This document shows, piece by piece, positions 11,844 through 21,435 of a DNA stretch of 64,000 nucleotides. Each line of letters begins with the position of its first letter. The stretch's first letter is position 1. Made by a program: the position numbers and the translations under genes. Source of the DNA: a gamma proteobacterium SCGC AB-629-P17 (lineage in GTDB: Bacteria; Pseudomonadota; Gammaproteobacteria; PS1; Pseudothioglobaceae); contig KB889757.1 in the NCBI GenBank assembly GCA_000372785.1, positions 124,001 through 188,000 on the forward strand. Reading direction: 5' to 3'. The notes beneath the pieces were generated by a model. It was given only the letters and a program-made list of their open reading frames with translations. It was not told the DNA's origin and did no database searches.

Positions 11844-11878
11844 GTGTAACTCACGTGTAACCTGAAGAGGAAATTATC
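11842..11878 (-). repeat. 37-bp inverted repeat arm outside attL
   Basis: Reverse complement of 16395-16431 (gataatctcctcttcaggttacacgtgagttacacct) with one mismatch. Confidence 0.85.
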
Positions 11879-11910
11879 TTATTGAAAATTTCTTGAAACC
11901 CTAATAGGAG

Positions 11911-11959
11911 GTGGGGCGAGAAACGGGGCTCGAACCCGCGACAACCGGAATCACAATCC
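11911..11959. repeat. Island attachment site, distal copy (partial tRNA-His duplicate)
   Basis: gtggggcgagaaacggggctcgaacccgcgacaaccggaatcacaatcc identical to 16476-16524 inside/adjacent to tRNA-His. Confidence 0.92.
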
Positions 11960-12247
11960 CCCCGCAACTGCGTTGATTACGTCCAGCTAAAGCTGGAAGG
12001 GGCGATACTGGTAATATTTTCAATTTGAGTTACACCTGGGTTACTCAATTCAGGGTTAATTATAAAGAAGTGTTAGGCACATAATAAAGATAAATTGAAT
12101 TGTTAAGAGTAAGAGCGAATGAGTAACAATAGAGCTATAAAATTAATAGTTAATAGCATTAAAGGGGAATCTTAAGACCTATAGGGGGAAAGACTTAAAG
12201 TAGTTTAAAATACTTTAATTTAACTCCAAAAGCCCCATCGTCCTTAT

Positions 12248-14398
12248 ATGATTAAATTCAAACTTTTTGATAACTTTACTACAAAAAAAAAGATTGCACT
12301 TATAGGTCTACTAATATTTGCTTTACTATTTATATTGGGTAACTATAACCGTGAAGTAATTAAATCTTATATAAGTGAGGTAGTTACATCACCTTCTATT
12401 AGATTACAGTTAATAAATATTGCCAAAGTAGCAATTCCCCTTAAAAATCTTATTTTGATGAGGAATGTAGATGACAAAATAGCTTTACTTAAGTCATCAG
12501 GTTCCTGTGTTTTTTGTGACTTAACCCAAGGAAATTTTAAAGAAATTGATTTAAATAGTGTTGATCTACGTTATGCAATTTTAATAGGCGCAAACCTGAC
12601 TAATGCAAATTTAAGTGGAGCAAATCTGACTAATGCAAATTTAAGTGGAGCAAATCTCAGTGGAGTCGACCTTAGCAATAAGGATTTGACTGGAGCAAAT
12701 CTTCGTGATGCAAATTTAAGTGGAGCAAATTTCAGTGGAGTCGATCTTAGCAATAAGGATTTGACTGGAGTTAATCTGACTAATTCAAATTTAAGTGGGG
12801 CAAATCTGACTAATGCAAATTTAAGTGGAGCAAATTTCAGTGGAGTCGATCTTAGCAATAAGGATTTGACTGGAGTTAATCTGACTAATTCAAATTTAAG
12901 TGGGGCAAATCTGACTAATGCAAATTTAAGTGGAACAAATTTCAGTGGAGTCGACCTTAGCAATAAGGATTTGACTGGAGTCAATCTAAGTGGAGTCGAC
13001 CTTAGCAATAAGGATTTGACTGGAGTCAATCTGACTGGAGTCGATCTTAGCAATAGGGATTTGACCGGAACAATTCTGACTTACGCAAACCTTGCAGGGG
13101 CAAATCTGGATGGAGTCGACCTTAGCAATAAGGATTTGACTGGAGCCAATCTAAGTGGAGTCGACCTTAGCAATAGGGATTTGACCGGAACAATTCTGAC
13201 TTACGCAAACCTTGCAGGGGCAAATCTGGATGGAGTCGACCTCAGTAACAAGGATTTGACTGGAGCCAATCTAACTGGAGTCGACCTCAGTAACAAGGAT
13301 TTGACTGGAGCCAATCTGACTGGAGTCAATCTGACTGGAGCCAATCTAATTGGAATCGACCTTAGCAATAGGGATTTGACCGGAAAAATTCTTAAAGATG
13401 CCAAAAAAATTAAAATAAGTGTAAAAAATCCAAGTAATTCAAATTGGCCAGCGTTAAATGAAATCCAAAATCTGAATGTTACTAGATATGATCTAAGTGG
13501 AGATGTACAGTATTTAGCTACCAAGGAGGGCCTTCTGTTTGAATCGAAAAATGATGCATCAAGACTTGTTTTGGATTTAAGTAATGATGCTCAATTTCCT
13601 TTTGTAGTTTTTAATGAAAGTGGTTTATTGGGTCTTGCCTCACAAAACAAACTTGTTTATGTCTCTTATTCAAGTGAAGGCGTTAATGGATCGAATTCTT
13701 TAATAGTTGATGAATATTCGGAGAATTTTACTAAGGTCAGGAATATCATAAAAATTGACGGGTTTAATATTAGTAATTATGGTGGTAATTTATTATTTGA
13801 CAACCTTGGGAGGCTTTACCTATCAGTTGGAGATGGCTATGACCGTGATCAAGCACAAAATCTAAATTCCCTAAAAGGTAAAATTCTCCGACTAGATGTT
13901 TCAACATTAAAACTAGAACCAGAAATCATCGCATATGGAGTTAGGAGCCCTTGGGGAGTTACTATTGATTCAAAAGATAGAATGTTTATTGTGCGATGTG
14001 GGCTTAATGTTGAGGCAGCCTATTTATTGAATGATTTGTATTCTGGTATTCCAGCTAATCTTGGATGGCCAGTATTTGAGGGAAGTACAAGGATGAGAGA
14101 TGACCCATTAATGTTTAATAATATATTGGCTCCAATTTTTGAAACCAATACCGAACCCAGAGGATGTTTATCGGCTGGGGTTTATTTGGATGATATAGAA
14201 TCATTTTTATTAGGTGACTTTTATGGAACTATAAGGCTATTGAAGCAAAAAGAAGATGGTGATTGGTATTTGTTTCACGAATACAAACAAGAAAAAAGTA
14301 TATGGGGCTTTGGTCTTGATAAAAAAACAAAAAAAATACTTATTGCACCAAATAATTTAGAATTAGAAATTTTAGTAGATCAAGTCAACCTCAATTAA
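12248..14398 (+). CDS. Membrane-anchored pentapeptide-repeat protein fused to sugar/sorbosone dehydrogenase-like beta-propeller
   Basis: N-terminal TM (KIALIGLLIFALLFILG), long A(N/D)LSG-type pentapeptide array, then GGNLLFDNLGRLYLSVGDGYDRDQAQNLNSLKGKILRLDV...YGVRSPWGVTIDSKDRMFIV...NLGWPVFEG. Confidence 0.85.
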   Translation: MIKFKLFDNFTTKKKIALIGLLIFALLFILGNYNREVIKSYISEVVTSPSIRLQLINIAKVAIPLKNLILMRNVDDKIALLKSSGSCVFCDLTQGNFKEIDLNSVDLRYAILIGANLTNANLSGANLTNANLSGANLSGVDLSNKDLTGANLRDANLSGANFSGVDLSNKDLTGVNLTNSNLSGANLTNANLSGANFSGVDLSNKDLTGVNLTNSNLSGANLTNANLSGTNFSGVDLSNKDLTGVNLSGVDLSNKDLTGVNLTGVDLSNRDLTGTILTYANLAGANLDGVDLSNKDLTGANLSGVDLSNRDLTGTILTYANLAGANLDGVDLSNKDLTGANLTGVDLSNKDLTGANLTGVNLTGANLIGIDLSNRDLTGKILKDAKKIKISVKNPSNSNWPALNEIQNLNVTRYDLSGDVQYLATKEGLLFESKNDASRLVLDLSNDAQFPFVVFNESGLLGLASQNKLVYVSYSSEGVNGSNSLIVDEYSENFTKVRNIIKIDGFNISNYGGNLLFDNLGRLYLSVGDGYDRDQAQNLNSLKGKILRLDVSTLKLEPEIIAYGVRSPWGVTIDSKDRMFIVRCGLNVEAAYLLNDLYSGIPANLGWPVFEGSTRMRDDPLMFNNILAPIFETNTEPRGCLSAGVYLDDIESFLLGDFYGTIRLLKQKEDGDWYLFHEYKQEKSIWGFGLDKKTKKILIAPNNLELEILVDQVNLN
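12727..13280 (+). repeat. Tandem in-frame coding repeats (105-bp and 120-bp units)
   Basis: aaatttcagtggagtcga recurs at 12727, 12832 and 12937 (105-bp spacing); cttagcaatagggatttgaccggaacaattctgac block recurs at 120-bp spacing (lines 13021 and 13141). Confidence 0.85.
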
Positions 14399-14400
14399 TA

Positions 14401-14450
14401 AAAGCCCCAACTCTTTCTGATATGTGAGGGAGGGTAAACTTATATCTACC
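14401..14450 (+). repeat. Intergenic repeat copy 2 (diverged)
   Basis: aaagccccaactctttctgatatgtgagggaggg... immediately after the pentapeptide CDS; same layout as copies 1 and 3. Confidence 0.55.
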
Positions 14451-14522
14451 CGAGCACGAGAGGGGCTCCCCCTATGGCTTCAAAGTCAGCATATATATGC
14501 GAAAGAGGGTTTTATTTAGTTA

Positions 14523-15179
14523 TCAGAAGTTACGCACCCAAGAGAAACCGTAACCGCTAATATCAGTGTCATTAACCTCTGATACCATATAGTCAAAGTT
14601 GATAGAATTGTCTTTGCCAATTGCATACGACATTCCCCAACCAAAATAAGGATCACTACCATCAGCAGAATGGAATGTTAATGAACTTGAACCACTGTAG
14701 GCAGTACCATCGTATGTAACCGTTCCGCTTGCACTAGCAATATAACTAACATTCCAAAATAACATACCGCCTTTTCCATAAACACTAAGAGGGCCACTTT
14801 CAGGCGAGGAATATTTAACACCAAACAAATAACTAGGATCAGTTTTAGCTGTTATTGATATAGTTCCACTTACAGAATAGGTTTTGCCATATAAGGTTCC
14901 TGAATCACCATCAGACACACTAGCCGACACCTCGGCACCAGTAATAATACCAGCCTCCAAAGATAGATTAGGTGACACATAAAAACCGCCTGTAATATTA
15001 GTGACGGTGTCACTATCGTCAATTGTAACGCCAGTCCCTGCTAGAACATCAAGTGATTCATCGGTGATTTTCATAATACCAAGAGTAAGAGAAGCTTCAC
15101 CTGGCTCAGCAGCTGAAACTGTAAATGGCAAAGTTGAAACGATTGAAAATAATATAAGACAACTCAGTTTACTTTTCAT
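14523..15179 (-). CDS. Outer-membrane beta-barrel-like protein
   Basis: Signal peptide (MKSKLSCLILFSIVSTLPFTVSAAEPGE), alternating hydrophobic strands, GGFYVSPNLSLEAGI, terminal aromatic ...GYGFSWVRNF. Confidence 0.65.
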   Translation of the reverse strand: MKSKLSCLILFSIVSTLPFTVSAAEPGEASLTLGIMKITDESLDVLAGTGVTIDDSDTVTNITGGFYVSPNLSLEAGIITGAEVSASVSDGDSGTLYGKTYSVSGTISITAKTDPSYLFGVKYSSPESGPLSVYGKGGMLFWNVSYIASASGTVTYDGTAYSGSSSLTFHSADGSDPYFGWGMSYAIGKDNSINFDYMVSEVNDTDISGYGFSWVRNF

Positions 15180-15289
15180 TTAGTCCTCCTAATTTAGATT
15201 TATAGCTTAAATTTAATCCTACTCTTAATAAGGGATTATGTCAACAAAGATACTAATACCAAAAGTTAATAAAATAGAGAAGCCGAACT

Positions 15290-15338
15290 AAAGTCCAAAT
15301 TTCGTTTGATGTGTGAGGGAGGTTATATTAATATATAG
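15290..15338 (+). repeat. Intergenic repeat copy 3
   Basis: aaagtccaaatttcgtttgatgtgtgagggaggttatattaatatatag. Confidence 0.8.
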
Positions 15339-15379
15339 CCGGGAGCAATGAGCCTCCCCCGTACCCTCATAGTCTGAAT

Positions 15380-16393
15380 CTAAATATCACCCATCACTCT
15401 ATTAATAAGACTGGACTTATGATCTATGCATAGATGAGCATATCGCTTAGTAACACTGATTTGTTTATGCCCTAGAACATCTGCTATCTCGAGCAAAGAA
15501 GCACCAGATTGAGCTAAATAGGAAGCACAACAGTGTCTCAAATCGTGAAATCTAAAGTCCTTAATATCAGCGTCCTCGAGTGCCTTCTTCCAAGGTTTAG
15601 TAAAGCAATAAGCAACATCTTCTTTAACCTTTGAAGCAAAGATTAAACTTCTATCTTTGGTATCAAATAGTTCTAACTCTTTAATCACAGAATCTGTCAG
15701 AGGAAGAACTTTAGGCTGACCATTTTTAGTGGTAGCGACATAAGCCGTTCTTCGGTCAAAATTGATGTCATTCCACCTCAGTTTAGTGAGTTCTCCCTTG
15801 CGTGCTCCTGTGGTGATTGCAAGTAGTACTATTAGGTATAACTTATCCCAGTGAGAGGCTCTACAAGCCTTGAATAGACTCGTTCTTTCAGCTTCTGATA
15901 AGAACCTTGTTCGCTCATTATTCTCGGGTAGAGAAGGGATATGAAGTGCTGGATTGTCTATAAGATTGAAGTATCTACAAGCGTAGGTAAAAATAACAGA
16001 AATTGCAGCCTTATACCTATTAACAGTTGCATTTGATAGACGAGGAGAAAGTGTCGACAAGAGATTTAAAATCTCCATTCTAGTTATCTCTTCAACTTGT
16101 TTTGAGCCTAGATTATTCATCCAGAAATCTAACCTATAGGATTGGTCTTTTGGACGAGTTCCTCTATATCCATTTAATAGATATTCTTGAACAAGTTCTG
16201 AGAATAAAAGTTGTGATTGTTGCGGTTTATTAAAAGCTAATAAAGATTCTCTATTTCCTTCAATATGTTTAGCAAATTCAATAGCTAGTTTCTTAGACTT
16301 AAAAATCTTAGTAATTGTTTTAAAACCTTTACGTTTTATGATTGAACGATAAACGAACCCATCTTGTCGTTTAATTCTTTGTATGTGAGCCAC
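15380..16393 (-). CDS. Tyrosine recombinase/site-specific integrase
   Basis: LLAITTGARKGELTKLRWNDIN; FRFHDLRHCCASYLAQSGASLLEIADVLGHKQISVTKRYAHL (R-HxxR-H-Y). Confidence 0.94.
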   Translation of the reverse strand: MAHIQRIKRQDGFVYRSIIKRKGFKTITKIFKSKKLAIEFAKHIEGNRESLLAFNKPQQSQLLFSELVQEYLLNGYRGTRPKDQSYRLDFWMNNLGSKQVEEITRMEILNLLSTLSPRLSNATVNRYKAAISVIFTYACRYFNLIDNPALHIPSLPENNERTRFLSEAERTSLFKACRASHWDKLYLIVLLAITTGARKGELTKLRWNDINFDRRTAYVATTKNGQPKVLPLTDSVIKELELFDTKDRSLIFASKVKEDVAYCFTKPWKKALEDADIKDFRFHDLRHCCASYLAQSGASLLEIADVLGHKQISVTKRYAHLCIDHKSSLINRVMGDI

Positions 16394-16394
16394 G

Positions 16395-16431
16395 ATAATC
16401 TCCTCTTCAGGTTACACGTGAGTTACACCTG
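16395..16431 (+). repeat. 37-bp inverted repeat arm upstream of integrase
   Basis: gataatctcctcttcaggttacacgtgagttacacct; inverted partner at 11842-11878. Confidence 0.85.
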
Positions 16432-16476
16432 GGGTAAATTATCTAATTGAAAATCTCTTGAAACCCTTATGAGTAG

Positions 16477-16553
16477 TGGGGCGAGAAACGGGGCTCGAAC
16501 CCGCGACAACCGGAATCACAATCCGGGGCTCTACCAACTGAGCTATTCCCGCC
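16477..16553 (-). tRNA. tRNA-His (GTG)
   Basis: GGCGGGAATAGCTCAGTTGGTAGAGCCCCGGATTGTGATTCCGGTTGTCGCGGGTTCGAGCCCCGTTTCTCGCCCCA; G-1, encoded CCA. Confidence 0.96.
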
Positions 16554-16567
16554 ATAATTTCAACAAG

Positions 16568-16644
16568 TGGTGCGCCCAATACGATTCGAACGTATGACCT
16601 ACGGCTTAGAAGGCCGTTGCTCTATCCAGCTGAGCTATGGGCGC
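16568..16644 (-). tRNA. tRNA-Arg (TCT)
   Basis: GCGCCCATAGCTCAGCTGGATAGAGCAACGGCCTTCTAAGCCGTAGGTCATACGTTCGAATCGTATTGGGCGCACCA. Confidence 0.96.
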
Positions 16645-16695
16645 AATAACTTTGCTTTAATAAAGTTTAGGCTAACACTTTTAATCAATAATTTT

Positions 16696-16772
16696 TGGTC
16701 GGAGTGGAGGGATTTGAACCCCCGACCACCTGGTCCCAAACCAGATACGCTACCAAGCTGCGCTACACTCCG
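16696..16772 (-). tRNA. tRNA-Pro (TGG)
   Basis: CGGAGTGTAGCGCAGCTTGGTAGCGTATCTGGTTTGGGACCAGGTGGTCGGGGGTTCAAATCCCTCCACTCCGACCA. Confidence 0.96.
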
Positions 16773-16832
16773 AAAGAGGTGTAATTATACTTTGATAGCT
16801 TCCTTAGTCAATCCCCAATCCTCCAGATTTAA

Positions 16833-17513
16833 TTAATTTTGAAAATAGTTTTTGTGAGCCTCAAGTTCATCTTTGTTTGCATGGATGACTTTGATTTTAT
16901 CTCGGTTTTCTTTAACTCTTTTAATTAGCGATGGATCACTTTGTTGTGATTCAGTATTAGTAACTTCATGGAAAAGACTAGATTGACCACCAGTCATTGC
17001 TAGATAAACCTGGGCAAGAATCTGAGCATCTAGAAGAGCGCCATGTCTAGTACGTGCACTTGTATCGATACCAAAACGTCGGCATAGCGAATCTAAGTTA
17101 TGCATAGTTCCGGGGCGCTGCTGCTTAGACAGCTCTAATGTGTCGATGATAGGGCAGATACTTTCAATCGTTTCTTTGATACCAATAATTTTAAGTTCAT
17201 TGTTAAGAAAACCCAAATCGAAGGGTGCATTATGTATCACCAATGTTGAACCATTAATAAAAGATATAAGGTCATTGGAAATTTGATTGAATTGTGGCTT
17301 ATTAATTAAAAATTTATCCGTAATTCCATGAATATTAACAGACTCACCCACTTTTCTGTTTGGTTGAACATATTGATGAAATTCGGTACTTGTTATTTCT
17401 CTGTCCAGTATCTGTACGGCACCCACTTCAATAACTCGGTGACCTTCTGATGGCTTAATGCCTGTAGTCTCTGTATCAAGAACAATAAGTCTTTCCATTT
17501 TGGGGAAAATCAC
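16833..17513 (-). CDS. dnaQ: DNA polymerase III epsilon subunit (3'-5' exonuclease)
   Basis: RLIVLDTETTGIKPSEGHRVIEVGAV; HNAPFDLGFLNNEL; RTRHGALLDAQILAQVYLAMTGGQ. Confidence 0.94.
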   Translation of the reverse strand: MIFPKMERLIVLDTETTGIKPSEGHRVIEVGAVQILDREITSTEFHQYVQPNRKVGESVNIHGITDKFLINKPQFNQISNDLISFINGSTLVIHNAPFDLGFLNNELKIIGIKETIESICPIIDTLELSKQQRPGTMHNLDSLCRRFGIDTSARTRHGALLDAQILAQVYLAMTGGQSSLFHEVTNTESQQSDPSLIKRVKENRDKIKVIHANKDELEAHKNYFQN

Positions 17514-17562
17514 GTAAAATTAGTCCATTTTATCATCTGAGCTAGAAAGGTTATTTAAGATT

Positions 17563-17901
17563 ATGGCAAGAGTAACAGTAGAAGATTGTTTGGACAAGGT
17601 TGAGAATAGATTTGAATTGGTGTTGGTGGCTGCAAAACGTGCCCATCAATTGAATTCTGGTGGTTATAGAACAACGCTTGATGCCGGTAAAGATAAGCCC
17701 ACAGTATTGGCTTTAAGGGAAATTGAAGCTGGGTTAATCGATGCCTCTATTTTGACTGAAGAGTATGCAATGGAAGAGGAGCTAAATGCTCAGGATAAAC
17801 TTTCAGAAGAAGCAAAAATAAGTGAAGTTGCTGAAGAGCTATCTGAAGTCACTCTGGATACTGAAAGTGATGATATAGCGATAGAGGAAAAATCTGAGTA
17901 A
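17563..17901 (+). CDS. rpoZ: RNA polymerase omega subunit
   Basis: [30 protein letters not shown]...[14 protein letters not shown]. Confidence 0.95.
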   Translation: MARVTVEDCLDKVENRFELVLVAAKRAHQLNSGGYRTTLDAGKDKPTVLALREIEAGLIDASILTEEYAMEEELNAQDKLSEEAKISEVAEELSEVTLDTESDDIAIEEKSE

Positions 17902-17922
17902 ATCTTTCATTGTTAAACAAAC

Positions 17923-17950
17923 AAAAATGACGCATTGCGTCATTTTTTTT
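17923..17950 (+). terminator. Rho-independent terminator after rpoZ
   Basis: aaaaatgacgcattgcgtcatttttttt. Confidence 0.85.
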
Positions 17951-18026
17951 GAGCTAATAAAATTCAAGATATTTCTTCATAATACTTTTCAGTGATTTGG
18001 TAACATAGTTTTTTGTATATCAAATT

Positions 18027-19955
18027 GTGAGGAATTCAATGACTTATCCAATCATTCAATCTGACAGAGTTCCATTAATAGATTCAGAGACCTATGAGTC
18101 TATGTATGAGCGCTCAATGAATGAACCAGAAGCTTTTTGGGCAGAACAGGCTGAGACTTTTATCGATTGGGAAAAAAAGTGGAATAAGGTTTCAGATGTT
18201 GATTTCGCTAAAGGTAAGATTGCCTGGTTTGAGGGTGCTACTTTAAATGTCTCATACAATTGCCTAGATCGTCATCTCCCTGAGCGTGCAGACCAAGTGG
18301 CGATTATTTGGGAAGGTGATGACCCTAACATAAGTGAATCAATAACCTATAGTCAAATATATGAAAAGGTTTGCAAGTTTTCAAATGGTTTGAAAGAGTT
18401 AGGTGTGGTGGAGGGCGACCGGGTATGTTTGTATATGCCTATGATTTTAGAGGCAGCTATTGCTATGCTTTCATGCGCCAGAGTTGGTGCAATCCATTCG
18501 GTTGTATTTGGTGGTTTTTCGCCTGACGCTTTACGAGATCGGATTCTTGACAGTAAATGCAAAATAGTTATTACAGCTGATGAAGGGGTACGTGGTGGTA
18601 AACCTATCCCTTTAAAGGCTAATGTAGATCAAGCTACAAGTGATTGTGATTGTGTTGATGCGATAGTAGTTGTTGAAAGAACCGGTGGTAAAGTGACCTG
18701 GAGTGAGAGAGATATTTGGTATCACGATCTTGTGAAGAATGCGTCTCCTGAATATCCCTGCGAGATGTTTGACGCTGAAAACCCGCTATTCATTCTTTAC
18801 ACCTCGGGTTCAACTGGCAAGCCAAAAGGAGTGCTCCATACTTCTGGAGGCTACCTACTTTATGCAGCAATGACACATAAATATACTTTTGATTACCAAG
18901 AAGGAGACATCTACTGGTGCACTGCTGATGTTGGATGGGTTACAGGTCATTCCTATATCGTTTACGGACCACTAGCAAATGGTGCCACTACAGTGATGTT
19001 TGAAGGTGTCCCAAATTACCCGGATGCTTCACGTTTCTGGCAAGTAGTTGATAAACATCGGATTAATACTTTTTATACTGCGCCTACAGCAATTAGGGCC
19101 TTAATGGGAGCAGGAAACGAACTTGTTCAAAAAACCTCCAGGTCAAGTCTAAGAATCTTGGGTACCGTTGGCGAACCGATTAATCCTGAGGCATGGGAAT
19201 GGTATTACCATATTGTTGGTGAGGACAGATGTCCTGTTGTTGATACCTGGTGGCAAACCGAAACCGGTGGTCATATGATTACACCAATGCCTTTTGCAAC
19301 GCCTTTAAAACCAGGATCTGCATCGAAGCCATTTTTTGGTATTGAGCCTCAAGTTGTTAGCGAGAGTGGTGCAGTTTTAGAAGGCGAAGCATCGGGCATT
19401 CTAGTGCTTGCTCGTTCTTGGCCTGGACAGATGAGGACGCTTTACAACAATCATGAGCGCTTTATGGAAGCCTATTTTTCAACCTATCCGGGTAAATATT
19501 TCGCTGGCGACGGGGTTAAACGTGATTCGGACGGTTATTATTGGATTACTGGTAGGGTAGATGACGTTTTAAATATATCCGGTCATCGTCTGGGAACGGC
19601 AGAAATTGAATCAGCTCTTGTACTTCACTCTATGGTCAGTGAGGCTGCGGTTGTTGGTATGCCTCATGAAATTAAAGGGCAAGGCATCTATGCGTACGTA
19701 TCACTCATGGCAGGTACTAAAGGTAACGAAAATCTAAAACGAGATCTAGTGGCTTTGGTAAGAAAAGAAATAGGTCCAATCGCAACGATTGATAAAATTC
19801 AATTCTCTCCAGGTTTGCCAAAAACAAGGTCAGGAAAAATCATGAGACGCATATTGAGGAAGATAGCAGAAAATGATTATGATGAGTTAGGGGATACTTC
19901 CACCTTAGCTGAACCGGGAGTTGTGACTGATTTAATTTCTAATAGAGTTAACTAA
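18027..19955 (+). CDS. acs: Acetyl-CoA synthetase / acyl-CoA synthetase
   Basis: [69 protein letters not shown]. Confidence 0.93.
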   Translation: MRNSMTYPIIQSDRVPLIDSETYESMYERSMNEPEAFWAEQAETFIDWEKKWNKVSDVDFAKGKIAWFEGATLNVSYNCLDRHLPERADQVAIIWEGDDPNISESITYSQIYEKVCKFSNGLKELGVVEGDRVCLYMPMILEAAIAMLSCARVGAIHSVVFGGFSPDALRDRILDSKCKIVITADEGVRGGKPIPLKANVDQATSDCDCVDAIVVVERTGGKVTWSERDIWYHDLVKNASPEYPCEMFDAENPLFILYTSGSTGKPKGVLHTSGGYLLYAAMTHKYTFDYQEGDIYWCTADVGWVTGHSYIVYGPLANGATTVMFEGVPNYPDASRFWQVVDKHRINTFYTAPTAIRALMGAGNELVQKTSRSSLRILGTVGEPINPEAWEWYYHIVGEDRCPVVDTWWQTETGGHMITPMPFATPLKPGSASKPFFGIEPQVVSESGAVLEGEASGILVLARSWPGQMRTLYNNHERFMEAYFSTYPGKYFAGDGVKRDSDGYYWITGRVDDVLNISGHRLGTAEIESALVLHSMVSEAAVVGMPHEIKGQGIYAYVSLMAGTKGNENLKRDLVALVRKEIGPIATIDKIQFSPGLPKTRSGKIMRRILRKIAENDYDELGDTSTLAEPGVVTDLISNRVN

Positions 19956-19994
19956 AAAGAAACTTTTAAAATATTTAGTGGTTTATTATCTCCC

Positions 19995-20897
19995 ATGAAT
20001 ATAGCCCTTTATTTATTAGTTTTATTTTGCTGGGGTACTTCTTGGTTCGCTATTACTTTTCAGTTAGGTGATGTTGCTCCTCAGGCTTCCATAGCTTGGC
20101 GGTTTCTACTAGCTTCTGCTATATTATTTATTTGGTGTTTGATTCGTGGAAATAAACTTTCCTTTTCTTGGCGTAGTCATATAAATTGGCTTATTCTGGG
20201 ATTTTTTCTATTTTGCATTAACTATATTTGTGCCTACTATGGCAGTTTTTACTTGACATCAGGAATGGTTTGTTTGATCTTTTCTACTCTAACACTTTTT
20301 ACGGTTTTTAACGGTTTTATATTTTTTAGAAAGCCTATTAGACTACCCATTTTAGTAGGTGCTATAGTTGGAATTATTGGTCTAGGGATAATATTCTCAA
20401 ATGAATTGAGAACTACTCAATGGTCAATAGAAACTGGAGTTGTAAAAGGCTTTATTTGGGGTTTACTCATGACTTTTTTTGCCTCAATCGGTATGTTATT
20501 TTCTGGGCAGATGCAAGCACGGAAGATGCCACTTTTGCAAAGTAACGCTTTCAGCATGCTTTATGGCTCAATTATGATTGTAAGCTATGTAGGGATTAGT
20601 GATATTAGTTTTGGATTTAGTACCAACTCTAGTTATGTTGTTTCGCTCCTATATTTAGCCATAGTGGCATCGGTATTGGGTTTTGGGGTTTATCTTAAGT
20701 TGGTCGGTAATATTGGTGCTGACAAAGCCTCTTATGTCAATGTATTTACCCCAGTTATTGCTTTGCTGATATCAACTTTCTTTGAGGATTACCAATGGAG
20801 TTGGACTGGTCTAGTTGGAGTAGTTTTGATTATTGTCGGTAATATAATAGTGCTTTTTGCTAAACCGATGCCAGGAGTTAAGGCGAGGCTTGGTTAG
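19995..20897 (+). CDS. EamA/DMT-family transporter
   Basis: About ten hydrophobic helices; LLVLFCWGTSWFAITFQLG. Confidence 0.85.
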   Translation: MNIALYLLVLFCWGTSWFAITFQLGDVAPQASIAWRFLLASAILFIWCLIRGNKLSFSWRSHINWLILGFFLFCINYICAYYGSFYLTSGMVCLIFSTLTLFTVFNGFIFFRKPIRLPILVGAIVGIIGLGIIFSNELRTTQWSIETGVVKGFIWGLLMTFFASIGMLFSGQMQARKMPLLQSNAFSMLYGSIMIVSYVGISDISFGFSTNSSYVVSLLYLAIVASVLGFGVYLKLVGNIGADKASYVNVFTPVIALLISTFFEDYQWSWTGLVGVVLIIVGNIIVLFAKPMPGVKARLG

Positions 20898-20944
20898 ATC
20901 TCATCAATATTAATGTAGTTTATTGTTTTCTTGTGGAGCTATTT

Positions 20945-21154
20945 TCATATACTTCTCCATTTTTCTAGAGCCCAATAATTTTTAAAGTACCAATCTTTAA
21001 ATTCAGGATTGGCATTAAATTCTTCTGTCATTTGCTTTGATGTAATTTGGTCTGACCTAAAACCTTCTGTCAACAATCTATAATCTAAAACTATTAGTTT
21101 TTTCAGTTCATCTTTAGCGAACTTTAATGATTTATTTTTTGTGCGCCTTATCAT
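20945..21154 (-). CDS. Small hypothetical protein (69 aa)
   Basis: ORF with ATG, no recognised motif. Confidence 0.45.
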   Translation of the reverse strand: MIRRTKNKSLKFAKDELKKLIVLDYRLLTEGFRSDQITSKQMTEEFNANPEFKDWYFKNYWALEKWRSI

Positions 21155-21177
21155 TTAAACATAGAAAAATGAAGAAG

Positions 21178-21420
21178 TTATTTTTCAGAGCTCTCTTCAG
21201 AAGTATCATCCGATGATTCAATCTTGGCTTCTTCGTGGTCATCAGTTTCTTCAACTTCAACTTCTATAGTCTCTTCTTCCTCTGTTTCAGCATCCTTCAC
21301 AGATGACTTGAAGCCTTTGATTGCACCACCTAGATCACTACCTAAATTTTTGAGGCGCTTACCACCAAAAATAAGTATTACAATCGCTAGAATAATAACA
21401 AGTTCAAATGGTCCTGGCAT
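21178..21420 (-). CDS. tatA: Sec-independent translocase component TatA/E
   Basis: [36 protein letters not shown]; acidic tail. Confidence 0.9.
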   Translation of the reverse strand: MPGPFELVIILAIVILIFGGKRLKNLGSDLGGAIKGFKSSVKDAETEEEETIEVEVEETDDHEEAKIESSDDTSEESSEK

Positions 21421-21435
21421 AATTTTCCACTCCTA

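Larger units (their letters stand above)
11911..16524. mobile_element. tRNA-His-integrated genomic island (about 4.6 kb)
   Basis: 49-bp direct repeats at both ends, one being the 3' part of tRNA-His; tyrosine recombinase adjacent to the tRNA; cargo = pentapeptide/beta-propeller fusion and beta-barrel-like protein. Confidence 0.88.

Noticed and set aside
12571-13053. 160-aa antisense Leu/Arg-rich ORF (and 13201-13524)
   Set aside because: Mirror of the pentapeptide-repeat coding array; low-complexity shadow frame.
12590-13400. Possible CRISPR-like repeat array
   Set aside because: Repeats are contiguous, in frame and encode pentapeptides; no unique spacers and no cas genes.
14470-14500. tRNA-Sec-like loop tggcttcaaagtca in the island
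   Set aside because: Only a 5-bp imperfect stem; no acceptor or T-arm consistent with a tRNA.
16567-16836. 89-aa ORF MVRPIRFERMTYGLEGR...WRDLNPRPPGPKPDT
   Set aside because: Antisense translation across tRNA-Arg and tRNA-Pro; classic spurious tRNA-derived ORF.
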